The position numbers were made by a program, and so were the translations under genes. From Bog-473 sp963791455 (GTDB lineage: Bacteria > Actinomycetota > Acidimicrobiia > Acidimicrobiales > RAAP-2), in NCBI GenBank assembly GCA_963791455.1, contig CAWBSM010000002.1:434001-498000 (forward strand): a stretch of DNA of 64,000 nt, written 5' to 3'. The notes under the pieces were generated by a model. It was not told where the DNA came from. It made no database searches and saw nothing but the letters and a program-made list of their open reading frames with translations. Below, in pieces: positions 9,041 through 17,639 of the stretch (positions are counted from its first letter, which is position 1; every line of letters starts with the position of its first letter).

Positions 9041-9090
9041 CCGACCACATCACCGGGACGACCCACCAGCGACGTCACATGGGAGACGAA

Positions 9091-10050
9091 ATGACCATTG
9101 ACGAGCGTGAAGAAGTCCACTTTCGTGATACCGCCCAGTGGATCCGCATTCGGGGGGTGGACGCATCCAACCCGGTGCTGCTCCTAATCCAACAGGGTCC
9201 CGGGCTGCCGATGATGAACGAGGCACGCCGCTTCGAGCACCTCCTTGGGCTGGAGCAGGAGTTCACGGTGGTCTATTGGGACCAACGTGGCTGTGGACGT
9301 GCCCTGCGGGGAGCAGAGGAGCCGGAGGGCATCACCATCGAACACATGGTGTCCGACACCTTGTCCCTCCTCGAATGGTTACGAGACCGCTTCGGCAAAG
9401 AGATCTTCGTGATTGGGTTCTCTTTTGGAGGGGCAATCGGGGCCTACGCTGCCCTACGGCGACCTGACCTTGTCAAGACATTGGTAGCGGTGGGAATGGA
9501 CGTCGACGGTGCGGCCGCCGGCACCAGTGCATATGGCTTCGCACTCAATACGGCCGTCGAGCGCGGCAACCGACGCGCCACCCGGCAGCTCGAGGCCATC
9601 GGACCGCCGCCGCACCTGAAGCTGAAGCAGTTCTCGACCCGGGTCCGCTGGGCCACCAATTTCGGTGGCGTCACGACTCACGAGACCTACAACACTCTGG
9701 CCCGCGGACTGCTCGCCAGCATGGTGCGGTCGCCTGACTACTCGGTCGGGGACGTGATTCGCACGCTTAGGCGTATGGGGACGACCCAGGCAGCGCTCCT
9801 GTCTGACCTCGCAAGCATGGACCTGATTCGCACCCTGCCCCGCCTCGAGGTTCCCGTCGTCCTTGTCCAGGGCCGCCTCGACCAGGTAGCGCCGGGTGAT
9901 GCCACATTGAGGTTTGCGAACTCCTTGGAGGCACCCAGCAAACAATTGGTCTGGTTCGAGAAGTCAGCCCACACACCGCATCTCGAGGAACCAGACAAGT
10001 TCCGTGATGTCGTCTTGCGAGTTCGAGCCCACCAACCTGCCGGCACTTAG
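9091..10050 (+). CDS. alpha/beta hydrolase, proline iminopeptidase-like
   Basis: A 319-residue alpha/beta hydrolase. The oxyanion region is QQGPGLP, the sequence DQRGCGRA is like the DQRGAGRS of proline iminopeptidases, the nucleophile elbow is GFSFGG (Ser about 116), the acid is QGRLDQVAP and the His EKSAHTPHLEEP. ATG 9091 is preferred over ATG 9079 because GGGAG lies between them as its ribosome site. Despite the resemblance, peptide, ester or epoxide substrates are all possible. Last gene of the run that begins at 5468. Confidence 0.8.
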   Translation: MTIDEREEVHFRDTAQWIRIRGVDASNPVLLLIQQGPGLPMMNEARRFEHLLGLEQEFTVVYWDQRGCGRALRGAEEPEGITIEHMVSDTLSLLEWLRDRFGKEIFVIGFSFGGAIGAYAALRRPDLVKTLVAVGMDVDGAAAGTSAYGFALNTAVERGNRRATRQLEAIGPPPHLKLKQFSTRVRWATNFGGVTTHETYNTLARGLLASMVRSPDYSVGDVIRTLRRMGTTQAALLSDLASMDLIRTLPRLEVPVVLVQGRLDQVAPGDATLRFANSLEAPSKQLVWFEKSAHTPHLEEPDKFRDVVLRVRAHQPAGT

Positions 10051-10172
10051 CGCGTGAAAGTCTGCACTGTCGGGGCCCAGGCGCAACTTGGCGACGTTGG
10101 CAACCGCTCTCGGCCCCGATGAGTGTCGGCCCGTCTCAGCGCTTCTCGACCCATCCGGCACCGGCTGGCTAA

Positions 10173-10191
10173 AGGGGCCTACAGGGCCCCT
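10173..10191 (+). terminator. hairpin downstream of the 5468-10050 run
   Basis: AGGGGCC, a five-base loop, then GGCCCCT. It lies about 120 bases after the last stop codon and has no T-tract, so it is at best a weak or factor-assisted terminator. The rest of 10051-10454 shows no supportable gene. Confidence 0.35.
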
Positions 10192-10454
10192 GTATTGCCT
10201 CCGTCCCGGTGAACGGGGGACCGTCGCAATTGCAATGGCACGTGCGCGACGCTCCTATCAATGTCAAGCCCCAATCTGGAGCTCCGGGGTTATGACAGCG
10301 GACACAACAATGATGAGCTACTCGAGGTCGAGGGCACGCTCTTACGAAGTCACGCGTCGTAGGTGATTTCGTCCCGTTCGTGGGTAGGCAGGTCGCGCGG
10401 TACGTCAACCCCGGAGGGCGACAGTTTTGGGGTGAGCCAGACCCAGCTCGGCTT

Positions 10455-10960
10455 TCAGACGCGAGGGAGGTATCGGTAGACCTCGCGGGCGACGTAGCGC
10501 TTCAAGATGCGGGATGACGGCACGTTTGGTGCGTCCCTCCTTCACCCGACGCTCGAAGTAAGCCGTCGTCTCAGGATCGTGGGCGATGCGGACCATGACG
10601 ATGCGCCACAGTGCAGAGAGTTGACCTGGCGGTGACCACCTTGGTGATGTCGGAGGTGCCCGGCGTTCTTGCCCGAGTCGGCGGGAATCGGCGACACGCC
10701 GCAGAGATGGGCCCAGTCGGCTTCTGAATGGAGGCGTTCGGGGTTGTCGCCAGCGGCCACGAGAAGTGCAGCTGCGGTGTCTGGACCAACGCCGAAGAGG
10801 CCCAGCAGATCCGGTGCGGTGGCGAGCACGAGGGACTCGATCTTCTCGTCGAGCTCGGCGATCTCGATGTCGAGCGCTTGGATTCGGTGGGCCAAAGAGG
10901 AGAGCGACGCCTTCCAATGGCAGCCGGACGCTGACGGGCTCCGCCGAGCCGTTGACCAAG
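10455..10960 (-). mobile_element. IS110-family transposase remnant (C-terminal part)
   Basis: The C-terminal transposase_20-type domain is readable in three frames on the minus strand: HRIQALDIEIAELDEKIESL, then GLFGVGPDTAAALL, GDNPERLHSEADWAHLCG and VSPIPADSGK, then LWRIVMVRIAHDPETTAYFE, then ILKRYVAREVYRYLPRV to a stop at 10455. Frame changes occur near 10620 and 10520. The N-terminal DEDD catalytic domain is missing. No insertion-sequence ends are recognisable, as expected for IS110. It is a dead insertion sequence lying between the hydrolase operon and the sulfotransferase. Confidence 0.8.
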
Positions 10961-11069
10961 AGGAACCGACGCCAATGATGACGAGGTGACGTTCCCCGAG
11001 TGCCACTCGTATCGAAGTGTCCCATCAGGCCGGCGGATTGGGGCACCCAGTTGTGAGCCCCGTGACAGT

Positions 11070-11999
11070 TCAGATACCGACGGCGTGGCGCCCGCCCTCG
11101 AGCCACATTCGTGATGCCGGATCGAGAGCGGAGGCCGCTGTCTCATAGAGCGCGAGATCGTCGGGCGTCAACACGCCGCGCCATCGACCTGAGTCACCTT
11201 TGTAGAAAAAGCTGTCGGCGCCACCTTTCCACGTCATCGTCATTGGGTCTTCGGTGCCGCGTGCTTCATTACGCATCGCTTCGAGTCCGACTGTTGCGAC
11301 CAAGGCGGCCCAGGAGTCCTCCCTGATATCGATGTCGCAGAACTGGGCGATCCGCCGCATCTCAGATCCGGGGTCGGCCTTGAGATCACCGAAGTGGACG
11401 AACAAGATATTGCGAAGCGCTCTCAGCTCCCACCAGGTCGACAGATGGTGATGATGTGACCAATACGGCCAGCCATCGCGCTCCCACTCGAACCATCCTT
11501 CGCTCACCCACCGCGGCCACAACTCGCCCGGCGTTGACGGGCAGCGCGGGAACTCCGGTCCTGGGCGATCCAGGTCGTTGAACAGTTTGTACATCCTGTC
11601 GGTGTAGGACGAATAGTGATTGAACAACGACATGAAGACGTCACGGGTGTCCCGGCCAACGACGATGTACTTCGCCTGTGGAAAGAACCGTAGACCATCG
11701 GCAGCAAGATGGCTCTTCATAAACCTGCGATGACGCTGTGCTTCAAGACGGTCGAGGATCGGTTGCACCGGTCCAACGAATCGAGCATCGATCCACGGCG
11801 AGATTTCGGACAGTCTCGCGCGCAAAAGGCCCGGCCCGAGGATCAGGGCAGCGAGGATACGTTGCGTCCATGTCGTGCCGGCCTTGTACGCCGTCGTAAC
11901 GAAGATGTCGTCGTCGCGTGGTACGAACTGGTCCCAACGTGTGCTGTCGAGGTGGTGATTGCGGTACTCCCGGGTCCGCTCGGGTGGTTCCAGCCTCAT
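11070..11999 (-). CDS. cytosolic-type sulfotransferase
   Basis: A 309-residue PAPS-dependent sulfotransferase. The 5'-phosphosulfate loop is TAYKAGTTWTQRIL (about residue 35-48), a candidate catalytic His is in FMKSHLAADGL, the 3'-phosphate motif is VVGRDTRDVFMSLFNHY, and the C-terminal cap is KGDSGRWRGVLT. These match the aryl/alcohol sulfotransferase family (Sulfotransfer_1). It would transfer sulfate from PAPS to a hydroxyl on a small molecule or lipid; acceptor unknown. A second, unrelated sulfotransferase lies at 44626-45855. Confidence 0.85.
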   Translation of the reverse strand: MRLEPPERTREYRNHHLDSTRWDQFVPRDDDIFVTTAYKAGTTWTQRILAALILGPGLLRARLSEISPWIDARFVGPVQPILDRLEAQRHRRFMKSHLAADGLRFFPQAKYIVVGRDTRDVFMSLFNHYSSYTDRMYKLFNDLDRPGPEFPRCPSTPGELWPRWVSEGWFEWERDGWPYWSHHHHLSTWWELRALRNILFVHFGDLKADPGSEMRRIAQFCDIDIREDSWAALVATVGLEAMRNEARGTEDPMTMTWKGGADSFFYKGDSGRWRGVLTPDDLALYETAASALDPASRMWLEGGRHAVGI

Positions 12000-12139
12000 G
12001 GCGACAAATCATGCCACCGTGCCACTCTGCTGAATGGGCCGAGCCATTCCGCATTGGCACCCCAGCCCGGCGGCTCGGGGGCACCCTTTCGACAACTGTC
12101 GGCGCTCGCCGCAACGAGACCGTTGAACCGGAGAACGAG

Positions 12140-12469
12140 TCAGGCGCCCTTCCGTCCCATAGCCGTTCGGGCGGAATACCAAAGTGTGCGCAGGTTCTCC
12201 CATTCAGGGAAGCGCTCAACCATACGAGCGACGATCCCCTCCGCAGTGGTCTCCTCGTTCACGGCCGCTGAGAAGTCCCGTAGATAGTGTTGGGATTCGG
12301 CGATGATCTTCGGATCGTTGCCGTTGGCGACCTCCTTGTGCCCGGCGACCACGATGCTGGGCTCTAGCGCGGCAACGGTGTCGAGGTTGGCGATCCAGGC
12401 GTCTCGTTCACCCTCACCGGTCTCGGCCGTCATCATGTGCACCTCGTTGTAGGCCAGGTCGATGGTCAC
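12140..12469 (-). pseudogene. MBL-fold hydrolase, C-terminal fragment
   Basis: About 110 residues that match the end of GloB-like metallo-beta-lactamase proteins: WIANLDTVAALEPSIVVAGH, then HYLRDFSAAV and a C-terminal LRTLWYSAR. The His of AGHK is the last metal ligand; the HxHxDH half is absent. An in-frame TAA stands shortly upstream of the GTG at 12469, and beyond it the DNA changes to a LuxR fragment on the other strand, so this is a gene cut by rearrangement. Confidence 0.65.
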
Positions 12470-12559
12470 GGTGCTCTGCGCTGAGGTATCCGTTTACGAG
12501 CCTGGTGTACCCCCGCCCACCACCTATTTGGCCGGACTCGACCGTCCATGTGCTTCCTT

Positions 12560-12690
12560 GTGTCATGGCCCGTTGCGTTGCGCAGAGATCGGCGCCGAGC
12601 TCTACATCAGCGAGACGACCGTCAAGACCCACGTCACGCACGCGCTTGGCCACCTTGGGATCGGGCTCGTCAACCGAGCGCCAGCACGCA
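12560..12690 (+). pseudogene. LuxR-type helix-turn-helix fragment
   Basis: CAEIGAELYISETTVKTHVT followed by HALGHLGIG is the classic DNA-binding helix pair of NarL/LuxR response regulators. No receiver domain is in frame upstream, and the segment runs at once into another coding frame. It is an isolated fragment at a recombination junction. Confidence 0.6.
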
Positions 12691-13345
12691 GCTGCTGACC
12701 ACGTTCTACGACACCGGCCGGGTCGACACGTCCCGCTACACCCCGAACGAGGTCAGTTTCGCCACATCGTCCACGCAGACAGCGCAGACCGCGATTGCCA
12801 AGGACCTCCTTGCGTTTATGGTCGGCTTGGCCCTGTTGGCAGTGATCTGGCTCGTGGTGTTGGCGATCCGGATCCGCCGCCGAGGCGGTACCGGCCGCAA
12901 GACGGGCGCATGGATCCGTTCGGCCGGTCCGATCGTGTTCGGACTCGGCGGATGGTTCCTGGGCGCACTGTTGGTTCTGCGGTTCTGGCCGACCCGCCCG
13001 CTCGACGACCAGCTGCTGGCGGTGGTCTCGATCGCGGTGCCGATCTGGCTCGGTGTCTACGCCGGCTGGGTCCGCTCCGACACGCCGAAGACGATGCGGG
13101 CCAAGGGCATAGGAGCCGCTGGCGTCGGTGCGCTGGTCGGAGCCGTACTCGGTTTCCACGCGACCAGCGGACTGATAGCGCTGATCACGACGATCATCGG
13201 TGCGGCGGTCGTCTCGAACCTGAGCCTGCTCGTGCTCGACATCTGGACCGAGCGGGCCGTCGCCCGGGGAACGGCCGCTCCGGCGGTGGATCTGTCCCAG
13301 ACGGAGCAACTGGAGACGGAGCACCTGGAGCCGGCCCTGCACTGA
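12690..13345 (+). CDS. integral membrane protein, 5' end lost
   Basis: An open frame whose credible part starts near 12690 (TTFYDTGRVDTSRYTPNEV) and continues with about five hydrophobic helices (LLAFMVGLALLAVIWLVVL; WIRSAGPIVFGLGGWFLGAL; LLAVVSIAVPIWLGVYAGW and others) to a stop at 13345. Upstream the same frame is the shadow of the LuxR fragment, so the natural start is missing. If it is translated, the first plausible in-frame ATG is near 12819. Family not recognised. Confidence 0.5.
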
Positions 13346-13356
13346 TCGCCCGAACC

Positions 13357-13389
13357 GTGTCGGGGAATCCTTAGAGGATTCCCCGACAC
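13357..13389 (+). terminator. perfect 14-bp hairpin after the membrane protein gene
   Basis: GTGTCGGGGAATCC, loop TTAGA, then the exact complement GGATTCCCCGACAC, starting 11 bases after the stop codon. It has no T-tract, but the stem is very stable. Position suggests transcription termination or mRNA 3'-end protection; a mobile palindromic element is an alternative. Confidence 0.6.
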
Positions 13390-13542
13390 GCGCGCGTGCG
13401 ATGGCGAGTGAACGGATTGAGTAGGGCGGCCCCGAGATTCCCCCATCCGAGCGGAGCGACGCGTCCCAATAACGCGCCAAACACGCCGGTTTGCCTGTCC
13501 CAGTCGGATTGGGCGCAGCAAATGTCGCGGGCACTCACCCGA

Positions 13543-13643
13543 GTCCTCATCGTTGATCGCGAAAGCAAAAACAAACCTTCGGGTACTCTTTCAAACCTCA
13601 GCGTGACCTGGGGAAATGGTGTGCTTCTCACAACACCGCTGGA
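13543..13643 (+). repeat. structured intergenic repeat, copy 1
   Basis: Imperfect copy of the element at 21323-21410. The best-conserved 33 bases (13605-13637 against 21372-21404) differ at only six positions. It folds as two consecutive hairpins: CCTCAG with CTGGGG (596-601/608-613), then TGGTGTG with CACAACA (617-623/629-635, one mismatch). The flank CGAAAGnAAAAACA followed by CCTTCGG is also shared. It lies just upstream of the HTH gene. Confidence 0.55.
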
Positions 13644-13647
13644 CCTT

Positions 13648-14172
13648 ATGGGACGGCTTTCAAACCCGCCCGAGACGCTCGAATGTGTCGCTGACCAGGG
13701 AGGACGTGATACTCCCCCACCCAGACGGACGACCTCGAAGGGTGCGAAGCGGTCGTCCAAACCGCCTGAACCGGGCGATCTGAAAGAAAAGGGACAGCTT
13801 TCAAAACCTGTGCAGCGGCGGCTGTCTCGAGGTGTCGTCGATGGACTTGTGCACCTCTACGAGGAGGGGCCGTCGATCGATGCGCTCGCGCGGCGCTACG
13901 GCGTCCACCGGACCACGATCATCGCTCAACTCGATCGGCGAGGCGTGCCCCGACGCCGCGTCGCTCGGAAAATGACCGACGCCCTCGTCGCCCGAGCCTC
14001 CGAACGCTACTCCGAGGGGCTGTCGCTCGCCGATGTCGCTTCTGAGTTCGATGTCCACGCAAGAACGCTCGCCCGGCAGTTCCGGCGGTCTGGGACCCCC
14101 ATCCGAGCACGGCGAGGTTGGAATCGCATAGCTCCCCCCTTGGATGAGCTGCTCGCGAAGGCAAGCACCTGA
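13648..14172 (+). CDS. tandem helix-turn-helix DNA-binding protein, resolvase-associated type
   Basis: A 174-residue basic protein with two Hin/resolvase-like HTH motifs, SIDALARRYGVHRTTIIAQL (about residues 80-99) and SLADVASEFDVHARTLARQF (about 125-144), each followed by an RRxGxPxR turn. The first 60 residues are Pro/Lys-rich. The frame is open much further upstream, but that part overlaps the structured repeat and has no protein-like conservation, so ATG 13648 is chosen. Proteins of this kind often sit next to serine recombinases; no recombinase catalytic domain is present here. Confidence 0.6.
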   Translation: MGRLSNPPETLECVADQGGRDTPPPRRTTSKGAKRSSKPPEPGDLKEKGQLSKPVQRRLSRGVVDGLVHLYEEGPSIDALARRYGVHRTTIIAQLDRRGVPRRRVARKMTDALVARASERYSEGLSLADVASEFDVHARTLARQFRRSGTPIRARRGWNRIAPPLDELLAKAST

Positions 14173-14433
14173 CGCATTGCCTGCCGGAATGTGTCCCACC
14201 GTCCTGATGGCGGCGTACTGGGCGACCCATGGACACCATGGTCGATGTACGTATGGGGGCACCCCGTGTCCATCGAAGCGGGTCAACTGCAGACTGCTTG
14301 GTCAAGGTTTGCGTGACTGAGATTGACGCTCGCGAGGTTGGCGTCGGAGAGTTTGGCCCAGCTGAAGTCACAGCGCCGATCTCCCTTGGTCGCTCCCGTC
14401 ACACTCTCGCTAATCGACCGTTTTCGCATACTT

Positions 14434-14463
14434 TGGTCTACTATCGCTCAACCTCAGACCAAG
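14434..14463 (+). promoter_or_regulatory. inverted repeat over the P450 promoter region
   Basis: TTGGTCT (14434-14440) and AGACCAA (14457-14463) form a perfect 7-bp inverted repeat with a 16-base spacer, ending 11 bases before the P450 start. A -10-like TACTAT (14440-14445) lies inside it. The placement suggests an operator or leader hairpin. Confidence 0.4.
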
Positions 14464-14474
14464 GGGAAGCCACA

Positions 14475-15665
14475 TTGAGCGATCTGAACGATCCGGCCTG
14501 GTACCTGGGCGAGGATGTCCATCAGACGTTCGCAGAGCTACGGCGAAGCGACCCCTTCCATTGGCAGGACATGCCTGAGGAGCCCGGCTACTGGGCCGTT
14601 TTGGCCTACGCCGACGTGGTGCACGTGTCCCGGCACCCCGAGATGTTCTCCAGCTGGCTGGGCGGAGTTCTGCTCGAGGACCCAGATCCGGCGACCCTCG
14701 AAGACACGCGTCGCATGCTCCTCGTGATGGACGCGCCCCAACACACGGCGTACCGCAAGCCGCTGGCGCCCCACTTCGGCGCCCGGGTCATCGGTCGCAT
14801 GGAACAGCAGATTCGGACCCGCTGCCGTGACTTGCTCGAGGCGGCGGCCGACAAGGGTGATGTGGACTTCTGCCATGACGTCGCGGGTCCGCTCGCGTCA
14901 GAGACCATCGGCGAGATCATGGGTCTGCCCCACGAGGACACACCCATGATCCGGCGCTGGGCGGAGATCGCGCTCGGCGGCCAGGACCAGGAGGTCGTTG
15001 ACTCCTACCCGGGTAATGCAGCGCTGGACATGGTCGTCTACGCCATCGCCTGGGCGGCACAGCGACGAGCCATGCCCCGGCAGGAAGATGTCACGTCCCT
15101 GTTGCTTGAGTCGACGTTCGAGCACGGCGAGCCGATGAGCGACATGGAGTTCGGCTCGTTCTTCTTTCAGCTGGTGACCGCAGGGAACGACACCACCAGG
15201 ACCTTGATCTCTTCCGGCACCGACCAGCTCATTCGGCACCCCCAGCAAATGGCGGCACTGCGCGAGGACCCCGGGCTGGTGCCGGGCGCCATCGAGGAGA
15301 TGTTGCGGTTCTGCAATCCTGTCCACTACATGCGACGGACCGCATCGGCTGACACCGAGCTCGGAGGCAAGAAGATAAGGGCCGGCGACAAGGTCGCGGT
15401 CTACTACACCTCTGCCAATCGGGACGAGTCGGTCTTCGCTGACCCCCAGGTCTTCGACATCCGGCGGACACCGAACTCGCACCTCAGCTTCGGCATCGCG
15501 TCGCATTTTTGTCTCGGTGCACACGTTGCCCGGCTCCAAACGCGGGTCTTTTTCGAGGAGCTTCTGTCCGGCTATTCCACCATCGAGCTGAGCGATGCGC
15601 CCGCGAAGGTGCGGTCGAACCTGACCAATGGCTATCGCAGGTTGCCGGTTCGCGTTGCCCGATGA
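14475..15665 (+). CDS. cytochrome P450
   Basis: A 396-residue soluble bacterial P450. The I-helix oxygen-activation motif is AGNDTTR, the ExxR motif is EEMLR, and the heme-binding loop is FGIASHFCLGAHVAR with the axial Cys. The TTG at 14475 is chosen as start: AAGGGGAAG stands eight bases before it, and SDLNDPAWY is the usual N-terminal region; the longer upstream frame is not P450-like. It needs a ferredoxin and reductase, none of which lie in the window. Similar enzymes hydroxylate lipids, steroids or terpenoids. The reductase-like and SDR genes that follow could oxidise its products. Confidence 0.9.
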   Translation: MSDLNDPAWYLGEDVHQTFAELRRSDPFHWQDMPEEPGYWAVLAYADVVHVSRHPEMFSSWLGGVLLEDPDPATLEDTRRMLLVMDAPQHTAYRKPLAPHFGARVIGRMEQQIRTRCRDLLEAAADKGDVDFCHDVAGPLASETIGEIMGLPHEDTPMIRRWAEIALGGQDQEVVDSYPGNAALDMVVYAIAWAAQRRAMPRQEDVTSLLLESTFEHGEPMSDMEFGSFFFQLVTAGNDTTRTLISSGTDQLIRHPQQMAALREDPGLVPGAIEEMLRFCNPVHYMRRTASADTELGGKKIRAGDKVAVYYTSANRDESVFADPQVFDIRRTPNSHLSFGIASHFCLGAHVARLQTRVFFEELLSGYSTIELSDAPAKVRSNLTNGYRRLPVRVAR

Positions 15666-15711
15666 CCGGCGACTAGCAATGACGTGCATTCGAGTGGAAA
15701 AGAGGACCGAC

Positions 15712-15762
15712 ATGAACCAGGCGACGCTGGCGGCGGGCGCTGCCACCTTCGAGTTCGTCTGA
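15712..15762 (+). CDS. possible 16-codon leader ORF
   Basis: ATG 15712 with an upstream AAAAGAGGA ribosome-like site reads MNQATLAAGAATFEFV and stops at 15762, two bases before the ATG of the next, damaged gene. It could be a leader peptide or simply a chance ORF. Confidence 0.2.
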   Translation: MNQATLAAGAATFEFV

Positions 15763-15763
15763 G

Positions 15764-16812
15764 ATGTAGGCCTGGCAGGTGACCCGCTACGGCCGCCCGA
15801 CTGAGGCCCTCGAACTCCTCGAGGCGGCCGACCCCGTCCCGGGAGCGGGTGAGATCCTGGTGCGGATGGCCGCCAGCGTCCTCAACCTCAACGAGGTCGA
15901 CGGTTGCCATGGTCGCTACCTCACGGTCGATTCTTCCCTCCCCAAACGCTCGGCATGGAGTGCGTAGGGGAGGTCGTGGACGCCGGGTCGGCTGCGGAGT
16001 CGTGGATCGGTCGGAGAGTTACGGCGAGCGCCCGCGGGGGCACCGGTGCACACGCCGACCTTGTCGCCTGCCCCACAGCCATGGTGTTCGACGCACCCGA
16101 ACACTTGAGTGACGTCGAGGCCGCGGCGTTCCTCTACCCGTTCCACCTCGCGCACCTCGGGCTTCACGAGCGAGGTCACCTGTCCGCAGGTGAGACCGTC
16201 CTGATCCACGCCGCTGGGGGCGTTGGCTCGGCCGCCGTTCAGCTGGCCGTGGCCACTGGCGCTCGGGTCATCGCCACGGTGGGCGACGAGGACAAGGCGG
16301 CGTTCGTCAAGGGGCTCGGGGCCGATGTTGTCGTCAACCACCGAACCGATGACTTCGTCGCTCGCGTCCTCGAGGTGACTGCGGGCGCCGGCGTCGAGTT
16401 GTGCTTCGACGGCGTGGGCGGTGAGACGACGATGCAGTCACTGCGGTGCCTGGGACGGGGCGGCCGGCACCTGGTGGTCGGCTTCGCCAGCGGCATCGAG
16501 GCCGAGGAGATCCCGATGGTGTCGGGACGGGTCCTCTGTTTTGGCAACTTCGACATTTTCGGCGTCATCCTGGCCGATGTGGATCCGGCGGTGGTCCCGT
16601 ACGTGAGCAGCTTCGTCCCGGTCCCGGTGTCCCGCTTCAACCCCCAGACGACCGACGTGGGCATGCAGGTCCATGCCCACCTGCTTCAGCTCTTGACCCG
16701 AGGCACCATCCGACCGATCGTGGGTCGAACCGTCCCCTTCGACGGGCTCGCGCAGGCCCTCGACGACATGGAGTCACGCGCGACTATGGGGCGCACCGTG
16801 GTGACGCGATGA
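15764..16812 (+). pseudogene. zinc-type/quinone oxidoreductase (MDR), stop at codon 2 and one-base frameshift
   Basis: An MDR-superfamily reductase: GAGEILVRMAASVLNLNEVD at the start, then (next frame) QTLGMECVGEVVDAG, the NADPH loop LIHAAGGVGSAAVQLA, and the C-terminal VPFDGLAQALDDMES. The natural ATG at 15764 is followed directly by TAG where related proteins have Arg (M-x-AWQVTRYGRP), so translation would have to begin at GTG 15779. A base is also missing in the CCCC run near 15940-15943. Restored length is about 349 residues, normal for the family. Its end overlaps the next SDR gene by ATGA. Confidence 0.75.
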
Positions 16813-17639
16813 CGACATTCGCAGACAAGGTCGCGGTCGTCACCGGCGGTGCCAGCGGGATCGGACGGGCCATTGCCCTCGAACTTGCCCGTCGGGGCGC
16901 CAGCGTTGCTATCGCCGATATCAACGAGAGTCGCCTCGAAGCGACTGTCGCCGAAGTCCTGGGTCTTGGCGTCGACGCTCTTGGAGTTCGCTGCGACGTT
17001 ACGTCGGATGAGTCAGTCGATCTATTCAGAGACGCGACGATCGATCGGTTCGCACACGTCGACGTGCTGTGCAACAACGCCGGAGTCGCCATGCTCGGGC
17101 CGCCGGAGCGCGTCGCGATGGCCGATTGGGAGTGGATCCTTCAAGTCAACGTGCTGGGTCTCGTACGTGGTGTACGCGCCTTCGTGCCAGCCATGGTGGC
17201 GCGCGGGTCGGGTCACGTGGTCAACACTGCCTCGGTGGCCGGCACCTGGGCCTACACCTGGGATTCGTCGCCGTACATCACCTCGAAGTTCGCTGCCTAC
17301 GGGTTTTCCGAAACGCTCGCCCGCACGCTTCGTCCCCAAGGGATCGGAGTCACGGTGCTGTGTCCCGGCCTGGTGACGACCAACTTGGCCGAGACGGCAC
17401 GCCAGTCCGGTGTCCCGACCGACCGGAGCGCAGATTGGTTCTACCTGCCGCCGGACATGCAAACGCCGGTCGAGCCGGACTTTGTTGGCCGCCTGGTCGC
17501 CGACGCGATCGAGTCGAATACCTTTACTATCTTCACTCACGCCCAAGACGCCGAACGGTTCCGCACCTGGCGACTCGACATCGAGAAATCACTCACCGAT
17601 GCCATTGAGGGCTCACCTCGCCCGCCGCGCCTCGATTGA
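16809..17639 (+). CDS. short-chain dehydrogenase/reductase
   Basis: A 276-residue classical SDR: TGGASGIG cofactor loop, NNAG structural motif, Ser in NTASVAGTW and the catalytic YITSK. Asp in AIADINESR at the end of strand beta-2 points to NAD rather than NADP. It overlaps the preceding reductase by ATGA, so it was co-expressed with it and probably with the P450; the trio resembles an oxidation pathway for a lipid or terpenoid alcohol (inference). Confidence 0.9.
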   Translation: MTTFADKVAVVTGGASGIGRAIALELARRGASVAIADINESRLEATVAEVLGLGVDALGVRCDVTSDESVDLFRDATIDRFAHVDVLCNNAGVAMLGPPERVAMADWEWILQVNVLGLVRGVRAFVPAMVARGSGHVVNTASVAGTWAYTWDSSPYITSKFAAYGFSETLARTLRPQGIGVTVLCPGLVTTNLAETARQSGVPTDRSADWFYLPPDMQTPVEPDFVGRLVADAIESNTFTIFTHAQDAERFRTWRLDIEKSLTDAIEGSPRPPRLD

